Source: DATKMS01 sp041497995
GTDB taxonomy: Bacteria > Desulfobacterota > Binatia > HRBIN30
Direction of reading: 5' to 3'
DNA: 11,847 bases
Assembly (NCBI GenBank): GCA_041497995.1
Contig: JBGQHM010000201.1
Location: 1 to 11,847, forward strand
Shown here: one piece after another, positions 5,851-11,847 of the stretch
Numbering within the stretch: the first letter of the stretch is position 1
Layout of the letters: each line of letters opens with the position of its first letter
Position numbers and translations under genes: made by a program
The notes under the pieces: model-generated
Databases searched by the model: none
Told to the model about the DNA's origin: nothing
What the model saw: the letters and a program-made list of their open reading frames with translations, nothing else

Positions 5851-8262
5851 ATGTACATCGGTAACACAGGCACCCAAAATGCCCGGTCCCGCCTTGTAAC
5901 TAGTCTGCTTATCGTTGCCGTCGTGGGTACCTGCATGCAGCCAGTGCCAGCGGTTGGCGATGCTGGCGATGCCGATTGCAATGGGCTGATCGAGCCAGCC
6001 GATTTCGACGCAGTCGTAGCGGCCATCTTTGGTGCCAACTCGTGTCCTGGCGCAGACGCCAACGGCGATGGCCGCGTTACGGCGGCTGATTTGACCAGCG
6101 TTGCCCGTCGGCTGAATCTTCCGCCGTCGACGCCGACGGGCACGCCATCGAGTAGCCCAACTGCGACGGTTACTGCACTGCCGTCTGACACGCTCACTCC
6201 GACGGTTACGGCGACTGCGAATCCGGCTGCGAGTGAGACGCCCACTGCCACCGCGACCCTGACACCAACGCCGGCGGAGACGCTGACGGTGACGCAGACC
6301 GCGACGCAATCGCCAACTGCGACGACTACCGCCACGGCAACAGTGACACCAACCCTGACCGCGAGCGGCACTGCGACGCGCAGCCCGACTTCATCGTTAA
6401 CACCAACCATCACGCTGACACCGACCATCACACGCACGCCGACGATCACTCGGACATTCACGTCTACACCGACCTCGACGATCACGGCGACGGTGACACG
6501 CACGCTCGCACCGACTCACACTGCTACGGTGACGCGATCGCCAACCCGGACACCGACAAGTAAGACCCCGACGCCCATGTCGAGTCGTACCGCAACCAAC
6601 ACCGCCACGCCGACAGTCACTCGAACTCAGACCACGTCACGCTCGGCGACCTCAACACCAGCTCCAACCCTGACGCCCACGCCAACGCGTACCGCGACGA
6701 TCACGCCAACCGAGCGTGCCACGCGCACTGAGACGCCGACCGGAACACCGACACGGACACCGTCGCCGAGCCGCACACCGACGCCGACCGCGCTGCCGAC
6801 GGACTCGCGGACGCCGACGCCGACAGGCACTGACACCGCCACTCGGACCGCCACGCGGACCCCAACTGCGAGTCGCACGCCGACCGGTACGGTCCCACCA
6901 ACTGACACACGAACGACGACCCCGACGCCAACGGACACGCCGACAGGGACACCGACGCGCACGCCGACACCCAGTCGCACGCCGACGACCACGGTGCCGC
7001 CGACGAGCACGCGCACGGCGACGCCGTCACCGAGTGACACGCCGACAGGGACACCGACACGGACCCCGACACCGAGTCGTACGCCGACCGGTACGGTCCC
7101 CCCGACCAACACACGCACGGCGACCCCGACGCCAACGGACACCCCGACGGGGACGGCGACACGCACCCCGACCCCGAGTCGCACGCCGACGGGCACGGTC
7201 CCGCCGACTGACACACGCACGGCGACCCCGACGCTAACCGACACGCCGACGGGGACGCCAACCCGGACCGCGACGCCCAGTCGAACGCCGACGCCGACCG
7301 CGCCGCCGACGACCACTCCGACGCCGAGCCTGACGCGCACCAATACACCGACACCGACGCCAACACGGACGTCGTCGAATACCCCGACGATGACCACCAC
7401 GCCGTCGAGCACGCCGACACCCACGCCCACGCGCACACGGACCCCGACTCCCACGGCCACGCTGACCCGTACGCCGACGCCGACGCCAACGCCGACACAG
7501 ACGCCGATCCCGACCGCGACGCGGTCGATTACGCCGACGGGCTCGCCAACCAATACGCGCACACCCACGCGCACGGTGACGCCCAGCCCGACGCCGAAAC
7601 CAACAACCAACGACCCGGGGCCGATGGTAACGTTCTTCGGCATCGCCGATAGCGGGGGATGCCTGCCGTGCCCAGGGACGCCGGGGTGCACGTGCAACGG
7701 CCCCCCACCCACGCCGGCCATCGACCCCGCGACAGGCCTGCGTATTTTCTATATCAACAGTAGGACTTTCCTAATCGTCGTGGAGGGAAAGAAAATAGGT
7801 AACAGTGGGGACCCCGGGACGCGATTGCAAGATCCGCCGACGCCGGCGCCGCCGATCCTGCCCGACGGGCGTCCGGACGTGCAGATTGAAGCCTCGAACC
7901 CGCTCGGTAACGGAGATCCCATGGTCCTTTGCGATAGTGGAAACTTCGATGGTGTGCCGAGCATCGAGCCGCCTGATTTTGGGCCGGATACGCCGCAGAA
8001 GAACATCAGCAGTGCGTTGGTTGACTTCTCGTGCCGGTTTACGTCGTTTGACCCGTCCAACCCGTGCACGCTCAACAGTAGTGGCAATTTCGCCCTTGGA
8101 GGTCCGTCGGGCAGCAACCCGAGCATTCAATTCTGTAGCTCTCGGTTGTCCTTCGGTCAGGCGTTCCCAATTGGTGATACAAGGCTGACCGTTCGGCTGC
8201 GCGATCTCGCCCTGAACCTGGGGGCACCGGAACAGCTCATTGTACGCGTTGTTCCACCCTGA
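5851..8262 (+). CDS. secreted dockerin-like / Thr-Pro stalk protein B, paralog of A
   Basis: An 803-residue exported protein with the same architecture as its upstream neighbour. The signal peptide (about 1-34) has core LVTSLLIVAVVG and ends near VPA or VGDA. The dockerin-like pair is at 39-88: DADCNGLIEPAD (40-51) and DANGDGRVTAAD (69-80). Cys43 and Cys65 are 22 residues apart, exactly as in protein A. The Thr/Pro stalk covers 93-586, and the C-terminal domain 590-803 starts with CLPC (604-607), Cys613 and Cys615. Alignment with A is clear: ISSALVDFSCRF against ISDALNDLGCRF, and IQFC...FPIGDTRLTV against VQFC...FPPGDTVVTV. I chose the ATG at 5851 because AGGGGGAGGA touches it and a signal peptide follows; a GTG at 5743 would add 36 unsuitable residues. 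The 111-bp gap after A shows no promoter or terminator, so co-transcription is possible. Function unknown. Confidence 0.87.
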   Translation: MYIGNTGTQNARSRLVTSLLIVAVVGTCMQPVPAVGDAGDADCNGLIEPADFDAVVAAIFGANSCPGADANGDGRVTAADLTSVARRLNLPPSTPTGTPSSSPTATVTALPSDTLTPTVTATANPAASETPTATATLTPTPAETLTVTQTATQSPTATTTATATVTPTLTASGTATRSPTSSLTPTITLTPTITRTPTITRTFTSTPTSTITATVTRTLAPTHTATVTRSPTRTPTSKTPTPMSSRTATNTATPTVTRTQTTSRSATSTPAPTLTPTPTRTATITPTERATRTETPTGTPTRTPSPSRTPTPTALPTDSRTPTPTGTDTATRTATRTPTASRTPTGTVPPTDTRTTTPTPTDTPTGTPTRTPTPSRTPTTTVPPTSTRTATPSPSDTPTGTPTRTPTPSRTPTGTVPPTNTRTATPTPTDTPTGTATRTPTPSRTPTGTVPPTDTRTATPTLTDTPTGTPTRTATPSRTPTPTAPPTTTPTPSLTRTNTPTPTPTRTSSNTPTMTTTPSSTPTPTPTRTRTPTPTATLTRTPTPTPTPTQTPIPTATRSITPTGSPTNTRTPTRTVTPSPTPKPTTNDPGPMVTFFGIADSGGCLPCPGTPGCTCNGPPPTPAIDPATGLRIFYINSRTFLIVVEGKKIGNSGDPGTRLQDPPTPAPPILPDGRPDVQIEASNPLGNGDPMVLCDSGNFDGVPSIEPPDFGPDTPQKNISSALVDFSCRFTSFDPSNPCTLNSSGNFALGGPSGSNPSIQFCSSRLSFGQAFPIGDTRLTVRLRDLALNLGAPEQLIVRVVPP
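6127..7608 (+). repeat. Thr/Pro/Arg low-complexity stalk repeat in protein B
   Basis: About 1.48 kb of degenerate short tandem repeats of ACN-rich codons encoding a Thr/Pro/Ser/Arg stalk of about 494 residues. It is compositionally like the stalk of protein A. Its middle third contains a regular 102-bp higher-order repeat. Confidence 0.93.
6745..7311 (+). repeat. 102-bp (34-residue) higher-order tandem repeat within the protein B stalk
   Basis: Five full units begin at 6745, 6847, 6949, 7051 and 7153, followed by a partial sixth from 7255. The unit core is TPTRTPTPSRTPTGTVPPT, followed by a 15-residue tail centred on TRTATP and ending TDTPTG. The period is a multiple of three, so gain or loss of units would keep the frame. 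Confidence 0.88.
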
Positions 8263-8265
8263 TCG

Positions 8266-8326
8266 GCGCCACTATTTTCGCTTTTCCGCTTGACTAGTTT
8301 TCCGGAATGGGGCATAGAAGTGGCGC
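8266..8326 (+). repeat. 8-bp inverted repeat flanking the promoter candidate of the exported paralog array
   Basis: GCGCCACT (8266-8273) and AGTGGCGC (8319-8326) are perfect reverse complements separated by 45 bases. They enclose the TTGACT/CATAGA promoter candidate. The loop is too long for an ordinary intrinsic terminator. It could be a split operator or a chance match. Confidence 0.3.
8290..8318 (+). promoter_or_regulatory. promoter candidate for the exported paralog array
   Basis: TTGACT (8290-8295), a 17-bp spacer and CATAGA (8313-8318) lie 76 bases before the start of the first paralog. The -35 is strong and the -10 weak. The predicted leader of about 70 bases includes the Shine-Dalgarno sequence at 8381. 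Confidence 0.38.
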
Positions 8327-8380
8327 AATTTCACCGGGATCGATGGGGGTCCCGACTGACGGAGATGCGGGAGTTGTCGA

Positions 8381-8387
8381 AAGGAGG
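8381..8387 (+). promoter_or_regulatory. Shine-Dalgarno sequence fixing the start of exported paralog 1
   Basis: AAGGAGG lies six bases before the ATG at 8394. It rules in that start over in-frame upstream codons, and a signal peptide begins immediately after. Confidence 0.85.
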
Positions 8388-8393
8388 CGTGTA

Positions 8394-9608
8394 ATGGGAG
8401 TGTCAAAGCGGAATCCTTGGCTGTATGGCCTTGGGGTGCTGCTCGCTGTCTTGGTTGCGTACCCGGGCCAGGTGCGAGCGGATGTCACCTCGGACACACC
8501 AGGTTCGATCGTGATCTATCCGAAGGTGATCGCGGATGGGACGCGAGATACGTTGATCCAGCTCACCAACACGTCCAATATGGGCACATCGGCGCATTGT
8601 TGGTACTTCGATGCGAGCCCCTGCGGCAACCCGGACCCGAACATCAGTTCACACTGTTGCCAGCCAAACAACTTCTTCGTTGATTTGACGCCGCAGCAGC
8701 CGATCTTCTGGCGCGCCTCCACCGGCCGTTTTACATCCGAGACTCGCTGCAATTCGGGCGTGGACAACTATAAGGTTTGTGCGTCCGCCATTGACTGCTC
8801 GCCGGGGGTTGCGTGCCAGTCGACACCCGGCATCTTCCTCGGCAACGTGCCGCCGCGCATTAACTTCCAGGGCGAACTCAAGTGCATCCAGGTTGATTCG
8901 GTCGGCGTGCCCGTCGCGGGGAACTCGCTGAAGGGCGAAGCGCTGTTAGAGACTTTGGCCGACGGTCAGGTGAGTGAGTATAACGCCATCGCCGTTCAAG
9001 GCAGCGCAAACCCCAGCCCGGTCTGCAGCGGCGGCCCTCTCGCCGGCCGCACCTGCGGCGGCCAAGCCGATTGCTGCGATATCGCCGGCCTCTGTGGTAC
9101 GTGCGCCGTTCAGTTGAAGCTGGATAACACGACATACAATGCGTGCCCGAGGGACTTGCTCGCTACGCACTACGCCCAAGGGGCGAGTGATCTTTACACT
9201 GGCGCGATCGTCAACAGCGAGATCACGCTCGTGCCTTGTACAGAAGATATCGAGAACGATCGGCCAATCGGGCCTACTAGCATTCCGGTCATCGCCAACT
9301 TCCGCGTGGTCGATGAGATCGAGAGCCAGGCCCTGAGCGGGGCGATTCCGTTCACCTGTTGGCTCAATGTGGCGCTGGATGACGTGCGGCTCGGTGGCAT
9401 ATACAACTCCAGCACCGTGGGTACGTTTGTGAAAACCAAAATCCCGACCACCACGGGCGCACCCAATGTTGGGCTCATCGGCGTGATCGAGGAGTTCCAC
9501 AAGCTCGGGACGAGTGACCCCGGAACCGCGGCGGCAAACCTCCATGGGCAAGGGAGCCGTACAGGTGGCGATGTTATCACTATTCCGCAGCAGACTGGAT
9601 CGAACTGA
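8394..9608 (+). CDS. exported Cys-rich paralog 1 (uncharacterised family)
   Basis: A 404-residue exported protein of a family I recognise only as hypothetical. A signal peptide (1-29, cleavage after VRA) is followed by PGSIVIYPK (36-44) and DTLIQLTNTSN, which read like the first strands of a beta-sandwich. Other scaffold blocks shared with the two downstream paralogs are LTPQQPIFWRAS, FQGELKCIQV, SEYNAIAVQG, LKLDNTTYNACPRDLL, ITLVPC (Cys282) and the C-terminal DVITIP. Two Cys-rich modules interrupt the scaffold: one at 8748-8816 after WRAS, and one at 9024-9104 just before LKLD. There is no membrane anchor after the signal peptide, so the protein should be periplasmic or secreted. It is the first of three tandem paralogs, 87 bp before the next, and probably heads an operon. 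No catalytic motif is visible; function unknown. Confidence 0.85.
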   Translation: MGVSKRNPWLYGLGVLLAVLVAYPGQVRADVTSDTPGSIVIYPKVIADGTRDTLIQLTNTSNMGTSAHCWYFDASPCGNPDPNISSHCCQPNNFFVDLTPQQPIFWRASTGRFTSETRCNSGVDNYKVCASAIDCSPGVACQSTPGIFLGNVPPRINFQGELKCIQVDSVGVPVAGNSLKGEALLETLADGQVSEYNAIAVQGSANPSPVCSGGPLAGRTCGGQADCCDIAGLCGTCAVQLKLDNTTYNACPRDLLATHYAQGASDLYTGAIVNSEITLVPCTEDIENDRPIGPTSIPVIANFRVVDEIESQALSGAIPFTCWLNVALDDVRLGGIYNSSTVGTFVKTKIPTTTGAPNVGLIGVIEEFHKLGTSDPGTAAANLHGQGSRTGGDVITIPQQTGSN

Positions 9609-9682
9609 GTGTACGGTTGGAGCGCGGCCATGAAGCCGAATCCCTTCCGCGGCGTTTTCTGGTCAGCGGGCGAGTGGAACGA

Positions 9683-9688
9683 AAGGAG
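9683..9688 (+). promoter_or_regulatory. Shine-Dalgarno sequence fixing the start of exported paralog 2
   Basis: AAGGAG lies seven bases before the ATG at 9696. The frame is open further upstream to the stop of paralog 1, but the signal peptide begins at 9696. Confidence 0.85.
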
Positions 9689-9695
9689 ATGTGCA

Positions 9696-10982
9696 ATGGT
9701 GAACACGCGACGGATTGCCTCGGCTGTGCAGGCCGGGCTCACGCTGGGGGCGTGCCTTCTAGGGGTCGTGTCCTCGGCGCGTGCTCTGAGCACTTCAGAT
9801 AAACCCGCGGCGATTCTTGTTTGGCCGAAGATCGTCGTTGACACGGGCGCAGTACTGCAAGACCAGCCGACGGATACAATTGTAGAACTCGGCAACACCG
9901 ACAGTTCGAATCTCAAGCAGGCTCATTGTTTCTACATCAACGCCAACGGGCACTGCGGCGAGACTGCGCTCCAGCCAGGCAAACCCTGTCTAGACGCGAC
10001 CGACTGCCCGCTTGCCGGGACTGCCCCGGGAAATTCTACCTGTGTCGCGGGCTGGAACGAGATAGACTTCGATATACGCGTGACCCCGGAGCAGCCACTT
10101 CAGTGGCGTGCCAGCCTGGGTCTCTCGAAGTTCCCGCTCCAGGATGCTGGCCGCTGCAGCAACAATCCGAGCGTGAGCTGTAACCCAAGCAGTTCAATCA
10201 ATACTTGTGGCTCTGGGTCGTGCAACCCGACGGCCAGCAACGCCGGGGGTGGTATTCCCCCGACTCCCGAGGATCCATTCGTCGGGACTCTGAAGTGTAT
10301 CCAATTTGACCCGACGCAGAATCCGCCCGCTCCCGACCAGGGGCCAAGTTCGAACCGCCTCATCGGCGCGGCGTTGATCGAGGAATGCGCGGATGCCACC
10401 TGCACCAATGGGGTAGATATTGAGCGATACAACGCAGTCGGCGCCCAATTCAAGAACCTCGATACTACGCACCCCGGGGAGGTCCACCTTGACGGCGTGC
10501 AGTATGAGGCGTGTCCTTCCACGCTGATCCTCGACCACATTTTCGACAATGCTCCCGATCCACTCGCGCCTGAGCTGTCCCCTGGAAGAGTTCTGACGGA
10601 CCTCACATTGGTTCCTTGTGGCGATGACTTTCTCCGTCAGCAGCCCGGCACGGCGACCGCGCAGTACCTAGTCTTCAATGAGTTCGAGCAGCGCTTCTCC
10701 ACCAGCAAGAAGGTGGATTGCTTCTTCGAGCGGCAGCTGTCCTTGATCGACACTGGCACATCAACGCGATCTATCTTCAGCTTCAACGTCCAAGGAAGCC
10801 TGGTAGGCCAGACCCGCATCCGTGGCGTGGGTAACGCCAGTACGGGGCACGGGCTCCTCGGCGTGGCCCGCACTGAGTTTGGTCCCTCCACCGTAGCGGC
10901 CCGTATTGGAGGGGACGCCGGTGTGGCGTTCAACTTGCAGCAATCCGGGAACGCGGGACCAGACATCATCACTATCCCGTAG
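9696..10982 (+). CDS. exported Cys-rich paralog 2 (uncharacterised family)
   Basis: A 428-residue exported protein, homologous along its length to the genes on both sides. The signal peptide is 1-30 (core AVQAGLTLGACLLGVV, cleavage after ARA). Scaffold blocks are PAAILVWPK (37-45), DTIVELGNT, HCFYIN, VTPEQPLQWRAS, FVGTLKCIQF, ERYNAVGAQ, VHLDGVQYEACPSTLI, LTLVPC (Cys308), FNEFEQRFS and the C-terminal PDIITIP. Cys-rich modules are inserted at 9954-10043, directly after the CFYIN block, and at 10155-10223 after WRAS. The first has no counterpart at that place in the neighbours, which indicates that modules come and go on a stable scaffold. It lies 62 bp before paralog 3. No enzyme motif is visible; function unknown, presumably periplasmic or extracellular. 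Confidence 0.85.
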   Translation: MVNTRRIASAVQAGLTLGACLLGVVSSARALSTSDKPAAILVWPKIVVDTGAVLQDQPTDTIVELGNTDSSNLKQAHCFYINANGHCGETALQPGKPCLDATDCPLAGTAPGNSTCVAGWNEIDFDIRVTPEQPLQWRASLGLSKFPLQDAGRCSNNPSVSCNPSSSINTCGSGSCNPTASNAGGGIPPTPEDPFVGTLKCIQFDPTQNPPAPDQGPSSNRLIGAALIEECADATCTNGVDIERYNAVGAQFKNLDTTHPGEVHLDGVQYEACPSTLILDHIFDNAPDPLAPELSPGRVLTDLTLVPCGDDFLRQQPGTATAQYLVFNEFEQRFSTSKKVDCFFERQLSLIDTGTSTRSIFSFNVQGSLVGQTRIRGVGNASTGHGLLGVARTEFGPSTVAARIGGDAGVAFNLQQSGNAGPDIITIP

Positions 10983-11030
10983 CGCCGGTTGAGCACTGAG
11001 CCGATGGGGGACTTCAGTTCGTGGCACCGA

Positions 11031-11038
11031 AAAGGAGG
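11031..11038 (+). promoter_or_regulatory. Shine-Dalgarno sequence fixing the start of exported paralog 3
   Basis: AAAGGAGG lies six bases before the ATG at 11045. It closely matches the sites in front of the two preceding paralogs. Confidence 0.85.
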
Positions 11039-11044
11039 CGAATC

Positions 11045-11847
11045 ATGAGGACGATCCAATGCGTGCGCGCCGGCTGGATAGCCGCGGCGGTATCCGTATG
11101 CACGCTCATTGGGGGTGCCGCGCTGGCGGCGACGACGACGGAGCGCCCGGGGTCCATTCTCATCTTTCCGAAGGTCGTTACGTCGGGAACGCGTGATACC
11201 GTGATCCAGATAACCAATACGGGGAATATGCCGGATGAGCTTCGTTGCTTCTACCTGAACGGCCAGACCTGTTTTGAGACTGACTTCAGTGTGTCGCTAA
11301 CCAAGCAACAGCCCACCGTCTGGACGGCCGGGGCGGGGAGGCGAGTTAACCCAACCGATTCCCAAAAGGGGCTAGATCCTGGGCTCATCCCACCTTTGCC
11401 TGTAAACTTTGCCGGTGCTTTGATTTGTACGGAGGTCACCGTCTCGGATGAGCCTACCGTGCGAAACCAGGTCAAGGGTGAGGCGACGATCGTCGATCAC
11501 TCGGCTTCGAGCACAAGCGATTCGGTGAGCAAGTACAATGCGGTGGCGGTGCAGGGCCTCAACGGAAACATGGACAATACGCTCAAGCTCGATGATAGCG
11601 AGTACAGCGCGTGTCCAGCATCGCTGGTGCTCAACTTCCAACGGAACGGGGGGACCGACCCCATAATCGAGTCCTTGGGGAATGGCGGGCTTTGCGTTTC
11701 CAATAGTGCACCGTGCAACCAGGATAGCGACTGCCCCGCCAGTACCTGCCAAACGGGGAAATCACGGGTCCTGACGAGGCTTACGCTGTTACCCTGCATG
11801 CTTGATATCGCGAACCTCACAAAGACTCACGTCACGTTGACGACCCA
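11045..11847 (+). CDS. exported Cys-rich paralog 3 (uncharacterised family), 3' end outside window
   Basis: The frame stays open from the ATG to the window edge, giving 267 residues of an incomplete protein. The signal peptide is 1-28 (core WIAAAVSVCTLIGGAALA). The scaffold matches paralog 1 most closely at the start: ERPGSILIFPK (33-43), GTRDTVIQITNTGN, then RCFYLN, LTKQQPTVWTAG, GLIPPLPVNFAGALICTEV, SKYNAVAVQG, LKLDDSEYSACPASLVL and LTLLPC (Cys251). It lacks modules at the positions used in paralogs 1 and 2. A single Cys-rich module at 11693-11749, containing CNQDSDCPASTC, lies just before the LTLLPC block. By comparison with its siblings about 130-160 residues should be missing, ending in an ITIP-type tail. 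Function unknown. Confidence 0.82.
   Translation, partial: MRTIQCVRAGWIAAAVSVCTLIGGAALAATTTERPGSILIFPKVVTSGTRDTVIQITNTGNMPDELRCFYLNGQTCFETDFSVSLTKQQPTVWTAGAGRRVNPTDSQKGLDPGLIPPLPVNFAGALICTEVTVSDEPTVRNQVKGEATIVDHSASSTSDSVSKYNAVAVQGLNGNMDNTLKLDDSEYSACPASLVLNFQRNGGTDPIIESLGNGGLCVSNSAPCNQDSDCPASTCQTGKSRVLTRLTLLPCMLDIANLTKTHVTLTT

Noticed and set aside
5926..5940. Possible lipoprotein signal (VGTC, Cys28) in protein B
   Set aside because: Thr at the -1 position is not typical of a lipobox, and the signal peptide continues to VPA; protein A has no equivalent Cys.
3811..7608. CRISPR-like or other non-coding tandem repeat
   Set aside because: The repeats are in frame, encode Thr/Pro stalks, have no unique spacers and vary mainly at third codon positions.
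6627..7721. A 364-residue minus-strand open frame and shorter ones opposite the protein B stalk
   Set aside because: Same compositional artefact of the Thr/Pro repeat DNA; the plus-strand protein has a signal peptide and homologous end domains.
8307..8393. Upstream start extending exported paralog 1 by 29 residues
   Set aside because: The ATG at 8394 has an ideal Shine-Dalgarno sequence and is followed directly by a signal peptide; the same logic rejects 9609 for paralog 2.

Overview
The window is GC-rich, dense in genes and carries no RNA genes, insertion sequences or CRISPR arrays. Three things point to a deltaproteobacterium-like soil or sediment lineage such as the Binatota: Thr/Pro-rich secreted proteins with a dockerin-like calcium-loop pair, Cys-rich exported paralogs, and a PPOX/F420-type flavin enzyme. 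This placement is an inference from protein style and is not proven by any marker in the window.

Left part (1-3390) is ordinary metabolism. It holds the C-terminal end of a TPR protein, an alpha/beta hydrolase, and a small periplasmic cytochrome c convergent with the hydrolase. Divergent from the cytochrome is a two-gene unit encoding a PPOX-type flavin/F420 enzyme and a DsbA-like thioredoxin-fold protein with a Ser in place of the first active-site Cys. The cytochrome/PPOX intergenic region carries two divergent promoter candidates placed so close to the start codons that both transcripts would be leaderless.

Middle part (3511-8262) is a tandem pair of large secreted paralogs. Each has a signal peptide, a dockerin-like pair of Ca2+ loops with a conserved Cys pair, a 430-490-residue Thr/Pro/Arg stalk, and a C-terminal Cys-rich beta-type domain with eight matching cysteines. 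The second stalk contains a 34-residue higher-order repeat whose copies differ mostly by silent changes.

Right part (8394-end) is a tandem array of three exported paralogs of unknown function, the last cut by the window edge. Each has a signal peptide and a canonical Shine-Dalgarno sequence, and gaps of 87 and 62 bp suggest one transcript. They share a scaffold into which a small disulfide-type module (C...C..D.DC...C) is inserted at different places in different paralogs.

The most distinctive content is therefore 3511-11847: stalked dockerin-like proteins next to a family of variably Cys-decorated exported proteins. I infer a cell-surface or extracellular assembly. Nothing in the sequence fixes its biochemical role.
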